Source of the DNA: an uncultured Bacteroidales bacterium
GTDB lineage: Bacteria; Bacteroidota; Bacteroidia; Bacteroidales; Paludibacteraceae
DNA length: 64,000 nucleotides
Direction of reading: 5' to 3'
Assembly (NCBI GenBank): GCA_946414805.1
Contig: CAMKPZ010000001.1
Coordinates: forward strand, 186,001-250,000
Positions 51,948-60,377 of the stretch are shown piece after piece; the stretch's first letter is position 1, and each line of letters begins with the position of its first letter. The notes under the pieces are model-generated. The model did not search any database. It saw only the letters and a program-made list of their open reading frames with translations, and was not told where the DNA came from. The translations under genes were made by a program, and so were the position numbers.

Positions 51948-53929
51948 AAAGAATATCAATACGAACCTTTGTACTTTGTACATTGTCCCTTTGTCCTTTA
52001 TTTGTCCCTTTGTCCCTTTCCCAGACTCTCAACGTGCAGGTGGGTAATGTGACCTACCTCTTCCCGGCTTCGCAGGCGGGTGTGATGCCTTTCTCGGACG
52101 GCACTACGCTCACGGCGATGGGCAAGTCCTTCACGCTCAGCGAAGTGGATAACATGTGGGTGGACGAGACCGCTGTAACGGACTCCACCGTTACTATCGC
52201 CTATAACGCTTCCTCTGCGGCGGTCACCGTGGCGGGAAACATCGCTAAATATGTCACCGTCTCCCTCAGCGGCGCGCATGTCTCTATTGCGCAGAGCAGT
52301 GACTTGGCAACGGAAATCACCTACGCCCTCAGCGGCACTTCCGCCAACGGTTCGCTTACCCTCGCCGGCTCGTACAAATGTACGGTCTCGCTGGCAGGTG
52401 TGACACTGACCAACCCTAACGGAGCGGCGATTAACATTACCAACTCCAAGCGTATCCAACTCTCCGCCAAATCCGGCACGACGAACACCCTTACCGACTG
52501 TGCTTCGGGTTCGCAGAAAGCCTGCATCTACAGCAAGGGTCAGCTCCAACTGCAAGGAAACGGCACACTCAATGTCACCGGCAACACCAAGCACGGCATC
52601 AAGTCCGCGTCGTATATCTCCGTCAAGAACCTGACGCTGAACATCACTTCGACGGTGGGCGACGGTATCAACTGCGAGGAGTATATGGAGATCAAGAGCG
52701 GTACGCTCACCCTCTCCGGCATTGGTGACGACGGCATCCAGTGTGACCTCGGCGGCACTACTTCCACGGGTATCACAACGGACCATGAGGACGAAGACAC
52801 GGGTAATATCTACCTCTCCGGCGGTACGGTAAAAGTGACCGTCTCGGCGGCGGCTGCCAAAGGCATCAAGAGTGCCGGAGATATGTACATCACCGGCGGA
52901 ACCGTCACGGCTACCACCTCCGGCGGAGGCGCATGGGACAGCGACGAGTCGAAGACTAAAGCCTGCGCAGGACTCAGTGCCGATGGCAATATGGTTATCA
53001 GTGGCGGAACGCTCACCCTCACCAGCACCGGTGCAGGAGGAAAGGGTATCAGTGCTGACGGTACGCTGACGGTCTCTGACGCCGCGGCAATCACCGTCTC
53101 CACCAGCGGACAAGCCGTCGTGGCTTCATCAAGCGGAACCATCTCTACGGTCTCCAACTCCAGCTCTCTGGATCGCTATTCCACCAACTACAAGTCCTCG
53201 CCCAAGGGCATCAAAGTGGACGGTGCCATCACTATCTCCGGCGGTAAGATTTATGTCACTACAAGCGGCGCAGGAGGCGAAGGTATCGAGTCCAAATCGA
53301 CGCTGGACATCACTGGCGGCGAGATAGCAGTCAATGCGTATGACGACGCCATTAACTCCGCCTCGACTCTCACCGTCAGCGGCGGAATGGTCTATGCCCG
53401 GGCAACCAACAACGACGGTATTGATGCCAACGGCAACTGTTATATCAAGGGCGGTCTGGTCTATGCTGTCTCTGCTTCTTCACCCGAAGTGGGTATTGAT
53501 GCGAACACCGAAGGCGGCTATAAACTCTATGTGCAGGGCGGCACGATAGTAGCTATCGGAGGTCTGGAAAGCGGCGCCAGCCTCTCGCAGTCCTGCTATT
53601 CCACAGGCTCCTCTTCCTCCGGCGGCGGAGGTCGTCCTGGCGGAGGTGGAGGAAGCAGTAGCGGTTCCTGGTCTGCTAACACCTGGTATGCCCTCACGGT
53701 CGGCAGTACCACCTTTGCCTTCAAGACACCAAGCAGCGGAGGAAGCGGAATGGTCGTTTCTGGCGCATCAACACCGACACTCAAATCCGGTGTCACGCCT
53801 TCCGGAACAAGCGTCTTTGACGGTGTGGGCTATTACCCGGCTACTGCTTCCGGCGGTTCGTCCGTCACGCTCTCTTCCTATTCAGGAGGTAACTCCGGAG
53901 GCGGTCCCGGTGGCGGAATGGGTTGGTAA
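51944..53929 (+). CDS. Large DUF4353 secreted beta-helix protein
   Basis: 661 aa. Signal peptide TFVLCTLSLCPLFVPLSLSQ with its core encoded by repeat words (51967-52020). An N-terminal module (NVTYLFPASQAGVMPF, about 30-75) precedes a long parallel beta-helix: GDGINCEEYMEIKSGTL, GIKSAGDMYITGGTV, GLSADGNMVISGGTL, GISADGTLTVS, GIKVDGAITISGGKI, AINSASTLTVSGGM, GIDANGNCYIKGGL at about 20-30 residue spacing. A Gly/Ser-rich linker and a Gly-rich tail (GGGPGGGMGW) end it. It probably binds polysaccharide at the surface. Start overlaps the previous stop (ATGA). Confidence 0.87.
   Translation: MKRISIRTFVLCTLSLCPLFVPLSLSQTLNVQVGNVTYLFPASQAGVMPFSDGTTLTAMGKSFTLSEVDNMWVDETAVTDSTVTIAYNASSAAVTVAGNIAKYVTVSLSGAHVSIAQSSDLATEITYALSGTSANGSLTLAGSYKCTVSLAGVTLTNPNGAAINITNSKRIQLSAKSGTTNTLTDCASGSQKACIYSKGQLQLQGNGTLNVTGNTKHGIKSASYISVKNLTLNITSTVGDGINCEEYMEIKSGTLTLSGIGDDGIQCDLGGTTSTGITTDHEDEDTGNIYLSGGTVKVTVSAAAAKGIKSAGDMYITGGTVTATTSGGGAWDSDESKTKACAGLSADGNMVISGGTLTLTSTGAGGKGISADGTLTVSDAAAITVSTSGQAVVASSSGTISTVSNSSSLDRYSTNYKSSPKGIKVDGAITISGGKIYVTTSGAGGEGIESKSTLDITGGEIAVNAYDDAINSASTLTVSGGMVYARATNNDGIDANGNCYIKGGLVYAVSASSPEVGIDANTEGGYKLYVQGGTIVAIGGLESGASLSQSCYSTGSSSSGGGGRPGGGGGSSSGSWSANTWYALTVGSTTFAFKTPSSGGSGMVVSGASTPTLKSGVTPSGTSVFDGVGYYPATASGGSSVTLSSYSGGNSGGGPGGGMGW
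51967..52020. repeat. CTTTGTACTTTGTACATTGTCC word array encoding a signal peptide core
   Basis: Seven near-copies of ctttgta/ctttgtc/cattgtc; translated as FVLCTLSLCPLFVPLSLS. Confidence 0.85.
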
Positions 53930-53961
53930 AAAAAGTGTGCATATTGATATACAAAAATGAT

Positions 53962-53988
53962 AAAGAGTGATGTTTAATGTCACTCTTT
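53962..53988 (+). terminator. Terminator of the secreted-protein operon
   Basis: AAAGAGTGA-tgtttaatg-TCACTCTTT followed by TTTTATG. Confidence 0.85.
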
Positions 53989-54016
53989 TTTTATGTTCTA
54001 ATTACCTTCCGAAAGG

Positions 54017-54068
54017 GGGTGATTAGGGTGTGATTAGGGGGTGATTAGAGGGTGATTAGGGTGTCGTT
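54017..54068. repeat. GGTGATTAG tandem words downstream of queH
   Basis: ggggtgattagggtgtgatt agggggtgattagagggtga and on: five copies of g(g/t)gtgattag. The queH stop codon (54056-54058) lies inside the array. Confidence 0.85.
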
Positions 54069-54706
54069 AGTATAGCATCACAGGGACGAGGAAGGGAGAA
54101 TTCGCATCCGCAGTACTGCTGGTTGTAAAACTGATATTCTTTCAGCAACTCGTTCCGCCGGTCCTGCAAACCGTCCTTCCGCCAGTTCTGCGCCCAGAAA
54201 GCCACGGGCTGTTTCTCCGGCGAGAGGCGGTTGACAGTCTCTGCTGCCTTCTCTCCTGCGGCATTGACCTGATCAAGGTTCTTCCAGCGCGAGGAGGCAA
54301 GGGTGGTTGCGAAAAACGCAATCCCTGACTCCTGCGCCTTACGCGCCGTAGCCAGCAGGCGGTGATAGAAACAGGCCTCGCACCGTCTGCCTCGCTCCGG
54401 CTCGTTCTCCAGCCCCGTCACAGCGCACCGCCATGCCGCATGCGACCGCTCATAAGCACCCTCTCCTTGAGACAGGTCGTCATCGATCCATTGGATACCC
54501 AAGCTCTCTGCGTGGCGCTTGCTCTCGTTCTTGCGGATCTCGTATTCCTCCGAAGGATAGATATTCGGATTGTAATAATAGATCACGGGCGTGATCGCAT
54601 GCGCTAAAAGCCATTCGACGATAGCGCTTGAGCACGGCGCACAGCAGGCATGCAGGAGCACGCGCGTACACCCTTCGGGTACTATAATTGCCGGTTGTTT
54701 GGCCAT
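54056..54706 (-). CDS. queH: Epoxyqueuosine reductase QueH
   Basis: 216 aa from the ATG at 54704-54706 (an ATG two codons earlier is also possible). It removes the epoxide oxygen of epoxyqueuosine, the last step of queuosine synthesis in tRNA. The Cys set is complete: HACCAPCS (about 19-26), RRCEACFYHRL (about 108-118) and YCGCEFS near 200. YNPNIYP is also typical. It ends inside a GGTGATTAG array. Its promoter overlaps that of ffh in opposite direction. Confidence 0.95.
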   Translation of the reverse strand: MAKQPAIIVPEGCTRVLLHACCAPCSSAIVEWLLAHAITPVIYYYNPNIYPSEEYEIRKNESKRHAESLGIQWIDDDLSQGEGAYERSHAAWRCAVTGLENEPERGRRCEACFYHRLLATARKAQESGIAFFATTLASSRWKNLDQVNAAGEKAAETVNRLSPEKQPVAFWAQNWRKDGLQDRRNELLKEYQFYNQQYCGCEFSLPRPCDAILTTP

Positions 54707-54736
54707 CTTCAAGAGTTTTTCTGTTCAAATTGGGTA

Positions 54737-54766
54737 CAAAGGTACTATTTTTTTTGCACATATCAA
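54737..54766 (-). promoter_or_regulatory. Promoter of queH
   Basis: Minus strand TTG (54766-54764), 19 bases, TACCTTTG (54744-54737). It is interleaved with the ffh promoter. Confidence 0.7.
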
Positions 54767-54784
54767 AATTTTTTTGTAATTTTG
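54754..54784 (+). promoter_or_regulatory. Promoter of ffh and following genes
   Basis: TTGCACA at 54754, 20 bases after TTG, TAATTTTG (54777-54784). The -33 regions of queH and ffh overlap, so the two may compete. Confidence 0.8.
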
Positions 54785-54832
54785 CACCCGCAAAATAAAT
54801 AAATGGTAAATGACTAAATAGTTAATGTCTTT

Positions 54833-56137
54833 ATGTTTGATAATTTAAGCGAACGGTTAGAACGGAGTTTCAAGATCCTCAAGGGCGAGGGCCGAATCAC
54901 CGAAATCAATATTGCGGAGACGGTCAAGGACATCCGCAAGGCCCTTCTGGAGGCGGATGTGAACTATAAGACGGCGAAGCAGTTCACCGATCAGGTGAAG
55001 GAGAAAGCGCTGGGTCAGAACGTGATCACGGCGGTGCGTCCGGGTCAGTTGATGGTGAAGATCACCCACGACGAACTGGCTGCTCTCATGGGAGGCGAGG
55101 CGCAGGAGATCAATCTCAAGGGTTCGCCGGCGGTCATTCTCATGGCGGGTCTGCAGGGTAGCGGTAAGACTACTTTTGCATCCAAACTCGCCAACTATCT
55201 CCAGACCAAGAAGAACAAACGTGTGATGCTTGTTGCCTGCGATGTCTATCGTCCGGCGGCTATCGAGCAGCTCCGTGTGTTAGGAGAGCAGATCAAGGCG
55301 AAGGTCTATACCGGAGAAGGGGAGTCGAACCCTGTCAAGAAAGCACAGGACGCCATCGCCGAGGCAAAGCGTTTCGGCTATGATGTCGTGATCGTCGATA
55401 CCGCAGGCCGTCTGGCTGTGGACGAGCAGATGATGCAGGAGATAGCGGCGATCAAAGAGGCTATCACGCCTTCGGAGACGCTCTTCGTTGTGGATGCCAT
55501 GACCGGTCAGGACGCAGTCAATACCGCCAAGGAGTTCAACGACCGTCTGGATTTCGACGGCGTGGTTCTCACCAAACTCGATGGCGATGCACGTGGCGGT
55601 GCCGCGCTCTCAATCCGCTCTGTCGTCAACAAACCGATCAAGTTCATCGGTACCGGCGAGAAGATGGAGGCGCTCGATGTCTTCCATCCCTCGCGTATGG
55701 CGGACCGGATCTTGGGAATGGGTGATGTCGTTTCCCTTGTGGAGCGCGCCCAGGAGCAGTACGACGAGGCTGAGGCACGGCGTATCAGCAAGAAGATCGC
55801 GAAGAACCAGTTCGATTTCAATGACTTCATCGGTCAGCTCAACCAGATCAAGAAGATGGGTTCGATGAAGGACCTCATGGGAATGATCCCGGGCATGGAC
55901 AAAGCGCTCAAGGGCGTGGAGGTCAGCGACGATGCCTTCAAACCCATCGAAGCGATGATCAGTTCCATGACGCCGGAGGAGCGTGCCAACCCCGCGCTGC
56001 TCAACGGCAGCCGTAAGAACCGTATCGCAAAGGGATCCGGCGTGACGATCGTGGAACTCAACCGTTTCCTCAAGCAGTTTGAGCAAACCTCGAAGATGAT
56101 GCGTAAAGTGCAGCAGATGAATGGCAGACGGAGATAA
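54833..56137 (+). CDS. ffh: Signal recognition particle protein Ffh
   Basis: 434 aa. Targets nascent membrane proteins to the translocon with 4.5S RNA and FtsY. N domain, then G domain with GLQGSGKTT (about 105-113), DTAGR, TKLDG, and a Met-rich M domain (MGSMKDLMGMIPGM). Complete. It leads a group of plus-strand genes. Confidence 0.97.
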   Translation: MFDNLSERLERSFKILKGEGRITEINIAETVKDIRKALLEADVNYKTAKQFTDQVKEKALGQNVITAVRPGQLMVKITHDELAALMGGEAQEINLKGSPAVILMAGLQGSGKTTFASKLANYLQTKKNKRVMLVACDVYRPAAIEQLRVLGEQIKAKVYTGEGESNPVKKAQDAIAEAKRFGYDVVIVDTAGRLAVDEQMMQEIAAIKEAITPSETLFVVDAMTGQDAVNTAKEFNDRLDFDGVVLTKLDGDARGGAALSIRSVVNKPIKFIGTGEKMEALDVFHPSRMADRILGMGDVVSLVERAQEQYDEAEARRISKKIAKNQFDFNDFIGQLNQIKKMGSMKDLMGMIPGMDKALKGVEVSDDAFKPIEAMISSMTPEERANPALLNGSRKNRIAKGSGVTIVELNRFLKQFEQTSKMMRKVQQMNGRRR

Positions 56138-56603
56138 GACATACCAACCCGGTTGGGGCGAGAAGAAACACCACCATCACCACCATCATTACACCTCGGA
56201 CAGACGCAACAGCGGGTTCGGAGGCGCACTTCGTATGAAGGACAAGCAGGCTTACGCAGGCTTGGTCATCGTGGTTGCCGTGGTTGCCTCTATAGCGCTC
56301 TATATGCTCATCTCTTATGTCGTCCGGGAGGTGCGTGCAATGCCGCTGGATGATCCGCGGACGGAGATGAAGGTGGATGAACTGCGGATCCATAAGGTGG
56401 ACGAACACGACGCGCTGCTGGCCGGAGACAGTCTGGCGCAGGCATACGAGTTGGACTCTTCCATGATACACCGTGTGCAGATTGAGACCACTCCGGTTTT
56501 CCGGCAGCCGCGGAAAAACAAAGAATGGTATATCACCATCCGTGAGTGGAAGGATATCAAGCAGAATATGAAACGATGGAAGAAATCGGAGGAAAAGGAA
56601 TGA
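56121..56603 (+). CDS. Membrane-anchored protein with natural poly-His run
   Basis: 160 aa. A cytoplasmic N-terminus contains seven His in a row (residues 17-23), then one membrane segment (about 46-68, AGLVIVVAVVASIALYMLI) and an extracytoplasmic domain ending in KEWYITIREWKDIKQNMKRW. No domain recognised. Start overlaps the end of ffh, stop overlaps folD (ATGA), so it is embedded in the operon. The His run might bind a metal, but this is only a guess. Confidence 0.8.
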   Translation: MADGDKTYQPGWGEKKHHHHHHHYTSDRRNSGFGGALRMKDKQAYAGLVIVVAVVASIALYMLISYVVREVRAMPLDDPRTEMKVDELRIHKVDEHDALLAGDSLAQAYELDSSMIHRVQIETTPVFRQPRKNKEWYITIREWKDIKQNMKRWKKSEEKE

Positions 56604-57535
56604 TACTGGACGGTAAAAAAGTAGCACAGGAGATCCGTTCCAAACTGCGCGAAAGCGTGGCTAATTATACGGGCAACGGTCTGCGTGCTCCCAAACTGGC
56701 AATCGTACTGGTGGGGCATAACCCTGCCTCGGAGATCTATGTGGCGAACAAGATCAAAGCCTGTCAGGAGGTGGGCATAGAGGCAGAGAAGATTTCGCTG
56801 GAGGAAGATATCAAGGAAAGCCGTCTCCTCGCAGAGGTGCGCCGTCTCAACCGCGACAAGTCGGTTGACGGGTTCATCGTTCAGCTGCCCCTGCCGGAGC
56901 ATATCAGCGAAGCAAAAGTGCTGACGGCTATCGATTACCGCAAGGATGTGGACGGACTCACGCCGATGAGTATGGGGCGCGCGATACAAGGTCTGCCTGC
57001 GTTCCGCAGCGCTACGCCGGACGGCATACAGACCCTCCTTGAGTACTATAATATCCCTACGGCTGGCAAACACGTAGTGGTGATCGGACGGTCGAATATC
57101 GTAGGTAAACCGATGGCAATGATGCTGATGCAGCGGCCGTACCTCAGTCTGCCCAACATGAGCGCCTCGGCAATGGGCGACGCCACCGTGACGGTTTGTC
57201 ACAGCAAGACCCAGAATCTCGCGGCCATCTGCCGCACGGCGGATATCATCATCGTGGCGGCAGGCTCTCCCAAACTGCTTACAGCCGACATGGTCAAACC
57301 CGGTGCAACGGTGATCGATGTGGGAATCAACAGAGTGGAAATCACCGATAGCCGGTCACAAACGACCGATACCAAGCGCTACCGGCTGGTCGGCGATGTG
57401 GATTTTGAGCATGTAGCACCTGTCGCCGGAGCGATCACGCCTGTTCCGGGAGGAGTGGGGCCCATGACCATCGCAATGCTCCTGCGTCATACCGCGATAG
57501 CCTATGGCGGCAAGATCTTAGGCCTGAAAATGTAA
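56600..57535 (+). CDS. folD: Methylenetetrahydrofolate dehydrogenase/cyclohydrolase FolD
   Basis: 311 aa from the ATG at 56600, preceded by GGAGG. Interconverts methylene-, methenyl- and formyl-THF with NADP. Active-site block NKIKACQEVGI near 48, VQLPLPEH, DVDGLTP, IGRSNIVGKPMA and PVPGGVGPMT. The stretch EITDSRSQTTDTKRYRLVGD (about 251-270) replaces the usual short loop and comes from ACCGATA/CGGTCAC words. It supplies one-carbon units together with GcvT. Confidence 0.97.
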   Translation: MILDGKKVAQEIRSKLRESVANYTGNGLRAPKLAIVLVGHNPASEIYVANKIKACQEVGIEAEKISLEEDIKESRLLAEVRRLNRDKSVDGFIVQLPLPEHISEAKVLTAIDYRKDVDGLTPMSMGRAIQGLPAFRSATPDGIQTLLEYYNIPTAGKHVVVIGRSNIVGKPMAMMLMQRPYLSLPNMSASAMGDATVTVCHSKTQNLAAICRTADIIIVAAGSPKLLTADMVKPGATVIDVGINRVEITDSRSQTTDTKRYRLVGDVDFEHVAPVAGAITPVPGGVGPMTIAMLLRHTAIAYGGKILGLKM

Positions 57536-57537
57536 TT

Positions 57538-58638
57538 ATGGATATCTTATCGAAAATAGAAGGCCTGGAGGCTAAGTTTCACGAAGTGAGTCTGCTTATC
57601 ACCGATCCGTCGGTGATTGCCGATCAGGCGCGCTACGTGCGTCTCAACCGCGAGTACCACGATCTGGAGCGCGTGCTCGAGTGCGCACACCGCTATCAGA
57701 AAGCCGTTAATGACCTTAAAGACGCTAAAGACCTTTTCTTCAATGAGACCGATGCTGATCTCCGTGAGATGGCGAAAGCCGAGATAGAGGAACTGGAACC
57801 GCAGATACCCCGTCTGGAGGAGGAACTCAAACTCCAGCTCCTGCCGCAGGATCCCGAGGACGGAAAGAATGTCGTCATGGAGATCCGCGGAGGTACGGGG
57901 GGAGACGAGGCGGCTTTGTTTGCCGGAGACCTCTTCCGGATGTACACCAAGTATTTCGAACTCAAAGGATTCAAATATACTGTCTCTTCTTTCACCGAAG
58001 GTGCTTCCGGCGGCTACAAGGAGATCATCTTCAATGTAACCGGCCAGAATGTGTACGGCACGCTCAAATACGAGAGCGGAGTGCACCGTGTGCAACGCGT
58101 GCCGGTCACGGAAACCCAAGGACGCGTACACACCTCGGCTGCTACGGTAGCGGTACTGCCGGAGGCGGACGAGTTTGAGGTGCATATCAACGAAGGCGAT
58201 ATCAAATGGGAGACATTCCGGTCCGGTGGAGCCGGAGGACAGAATGTCAACAAGGTGGAGTCGGGTGTCCGGCTGCGGTATATGTGGAAGAACCCGAATA
58301 CAGGCGAGGTGCAGGAGATCCTGATCGAGTGTACCGAGACACGGGACCAACCTAAAAATAAGGAACGCGCGCTCTCGCGCCTGCGCACGCAGATCTACGA
58401 CAAAGAGCACCAGAAATATATCGACGACATCGCAGCGCGTCGCAAGACGATGGTCTCCACGGGTGACCGGAGCGCGAAGATCCGTACCTATAACTATCCG
58501 CAGGGACGCATCACCGATCACCGCATCGGTTACACCGTATATAACCTCGCAGCCTTCATGGACGGCGATATCCAGGGTGTCATCGATGCCCTGCAGGTAG
58601 CCGAGAACGCCGAACGGCTGAAGGAGTCGGAGCTGTAA
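57538..58638 (+). CDS. prfA: Peptide chain release factor 1
   Basis: 366 aa. Reads UAG and UAA. The anticodon-like PVT is in VPVTETQGRVHTSAA (near 187) and the GGQ in SGGAGGQNVNK (near 234). A VNDLKDAKDLFF segment near residue 60 is encoded by a CTTAAAGACGCTAAAGAC word (57703-57735) of the nqrA type. It starts 2 bases after folD. Confidence 0.97.
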   Translation: MDILSKIEGLEAKFHEVSLLITDPSVIADQARYVRLNREYHDLERVLECAHRYQKAVNDLKDAKDLFFNETDADLREMAKAEIEELEPQIPRLEEELKLQLLPQDPEDGKNVVMEIRGGTGGDEAALFAGDLFRMYTKYFELKGFKYTVSSFTEGASGGYKEIIFNVTGQNVYGTLKYESGVHRVQRVPVTETQGRVHTSAATVAVLPEADEFEVHINEGDIKWETFRSGGAGGQNVNKVESGVRLRYMWKNPNTGEVQEILIECTETRDQPKNKERALSRLRTQIYDKEHQKYIDDIAARRKTMVSTGDRSAKIRTYNYPQGRITDHRIGYTVYNLAAFMDGDIQGVIDALQVAENAERLKESEL

Positions 58639-58645
58639 CTCCGAT

Positions 58646-58691
58646 TCGTTAAACCGTTAAACCGTCAAACCGTTAATTCGTTAAACCGTTA
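58646..58691. repeat. CGTTAAAC tandem words between prfA and rsmE
   Basis: cgttaaaccgttaaaccgtc, then aaaccgttaattcgttaaac and cgttaag: six copies filling a 55-bp gap up to the rsmE ATG. Confidence 0.85.
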
Positions 58692-58693
58692 AG

Positions 58694-59425
58694 ATGTATC
58701 TCTTCTACAGTCCGGATATAGAAACGACGCTTACGCTCTCCGAGGAAGAGAGTGCGCATTGTGTGCAGGTGCTGCGGCAGACGGCAGGCGACCCTGTGCT
58801 CGTCACCGACGGAGCAGGGCATCTGTTCCATTGCACAATCATGAATCCGCACCGCAAGCATTGCGAACTGCGGATCGACTCCGTGGAGAGACCCGAACCG
58901 CTGCACACGGGCTATATACATATCGCCCTTGCTCCGACCAAGAATATCGACCGCACCGAATGGGCGATCGAGAAATGCGTGGAGATGGGCGTGGATGAGA
59001 TCACCCTGCTGCTATGCGACCGCTCGGAGCGGAAGACCGTCAATCCCGAACGCCTGCAGAAGATCGTGATCGCTGCGGCAAAGCAGTCGCTCAAGACTAC
59101 TTTCCCTGTTCTGCGCCCCCTCACCAAACTAACGGATCTGCATGCCGGAGGAGACTGTTTCATAGCCCATTGCATGACGGACGAAGAGGCTCCGTCGCTG
59201 CAGACGCCTTACCGTTCCTCGGACAGCAAACATGCGCTGCGGAGCGAACTCGTCCGCGGCAACAGGACGACGGTTCTCATCGGACCCGAAGGCGATTTCT
59301 CGCCTGCGGAGGTGGAGTGGGCGCTCAGCAACGGCTACAAGCCCGTCAGCCTCGGTGCTGCACGCCTCCGGACGGAGACAGCCGCTGTCGTTGCATGCCA
59401 TACTGCAGTACTGATCAACGAGTAA
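58694..59425 (+). CDS. rsmE: 16S rRNA m3U1498 methyltransferase RsmE
   Basis: 243 aa. N-terminal PUA-like domain (EEESAHCVQVLRQTAGD) and a SPOUT methyltransferase domain with the knot motif LIGPEGDFSPAEV (about 194-206) and LGAARLRTETAAV (about 221-233). It methylates U1498 of the small-subunit rRNA. Complete. Confidence 0.96.
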   Translation: MYLFYSPDIETTLTLSEEESAHCVQVLRQTAGDPVLVTDGAGHLFHCTIMNPHRKHCELRIDSVERPEPLHTGYIHIALAPTKNIDRTEWAIEKCVEMGVDEITLLLCDRSERKTVNPERLQKIVIAAAKQSLKTTFPVLRPLTKLTDLHAGGDCFIAHCMTDEEAPSLQTPYRSSDSKHALRSELVRGNRTTVLIGPEGDFSPAEVEWALSNGYKPVSLGAARLRTETAAVVACHTAVLINE

Positions 59426-59452
59426 ACCACCAACCGCAAAACCAAGCCGGCT

Positions 59453-60025
59453 TTGAATCTCGACACTTCGATATTATTCTGGATCAACGGCCATCACACG
59501 CCCTGGCTGGATTCACTCATGTGGATCATCAGCGCGCCGCGTACATGGCTTCCGCTGTATGTGCTCCTGCTGGGCTTGATCGTCTATAAATACCGTTCAT
59601 GGCGTGCGGTGCTGCTGGTTCTCTGCGGTTTTGCCGTGGCGGTGGGGCTGAGTGATTTCCTCTGCTCCGGCGTGATCAAACCGCTTGTATGCCGTCTGCG
59701 GCCTACTCATGAACCCGCTATTCCGCCCTTGCATCTGGTGAACCGTTATGCAGGAGGGCTGTACGGCTTTTGCAGTTCGCACGCCGCGAACACGATGGCT
59801 TGTGCGTTGCTCTTCTCGCTGCTCTATAGAAACAGAACAGCAACCCTCTGTCTCATGACTTGGGTAGCCGCTAACTGTTATAGCCGGATATACCTCGGGG
59901 TGCATTACCCTTCGGATATCATGGTTGGGCTTCTGGTTGGGACTCTCTGGGCGGTGCCGGTTTGGCTTGTTTTAGTACGTTGGCTCCGTGTGGACGGCGG
60001 GGCTGTTCCGCCGGGTGGTTCATAA
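59453..60025 (+). CDS. PAP2 family phosphatase, TTG start
   Basis: 190 aa, six membrane segments. Active-site motifs: KPLVCRLRPT (KxxxxxxRP), SSHAAN in place of the usual PSGH, and SRIYLGVHYPSDIMVG. It probably removes phosphate from a lipid such as undecaprenyl diphosphate. TTG at 59453 is the only start that includes the first conserved segment (NLDTSILFWINGHHTPWLD). The last 107 bases overlap the convergent gene at 59919-60329. Confidence 0.88.
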   Translation: MNLDTSILFWINGHHTPWLDSLMWIISAPRTWLPLYVLLLGLIVYKYRSWRAVLLVLCGFAVAVGLSDFLCSGVIKPLVCRLRPTHEPAIPPLHLVNRYAGGLYGFCSSHAANTMACALLFSLLYRNRTATLCLMTWVAANCYSRIYLGVHYPSDIMVGLLVGTLWAVPVWLVLVRWLRVDGGAVPPGGS

Positions 60026-60329
60026 AACGCTCAAACTCCTGCGGAGTCAGGAGATGCCTCAGTTCGGCGTAGATAGCCTGCATACGCTCCATGTTCTCGG
60101 CGCGCGTCAGGCCTTTCTGACGGAAACGGGCATACTTGAGATGCATCTTGTAGATCGTGTCGATCCGGATAGAGTCCTTGATCTGCAACTCACGCACCAA
60201 CCGCCGCGTCTGCGTCAACGCCTCCTCCTCGGGGGTACGCTGAGGACGATTGTCTGTCACAGGCTCCTGAGCCCACATAACACCGGCGATCATCGCCGCG
60301 AAAAGAATAGATAGTAATTGTTTAATCAT
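59919..60329 (-). CDS. Exported helical protein of unknown function
   Basis: 136 aa. Signal peptide LLSILFAAMIAGVMWAQ. The mature part is helical and charged (DSIRIDTIYKMHLKYARFRQKGLTRAE, LRHLLTPQEFERFM), reminiscent of small Spy/CpxP-like periplasmic proteins; this is a pattern guess. A Pro-rich tail (about 110-136) is encoded opposite the end of the PAP2 gene. The overlap of 107 bases is long for bacteria. Confidence 0.7.
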   Translation of the reverse strand: MIKQLLSILFAAMIAGVMWAQEPVTDNRPQRTPEEEALTQTRRLVRELQIKDSIRIDTIYKMHLKYARFRQKGLTRAENMERMQAIYAELRHLLTPQEFERFMNHPAEQPRRPHGANVLKQAKPAPPRESQPEAQP

Positions 60330-60377
60330 AAATACGAGCCACCGGTTCCGTTAGTTATTGATCACACCACAAAAATC

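Noticed and set aside
56165..56190. Vector-derived His tag
   Set aside because: The frame continues into a membrane protein embedded by overlaps in a native operon.
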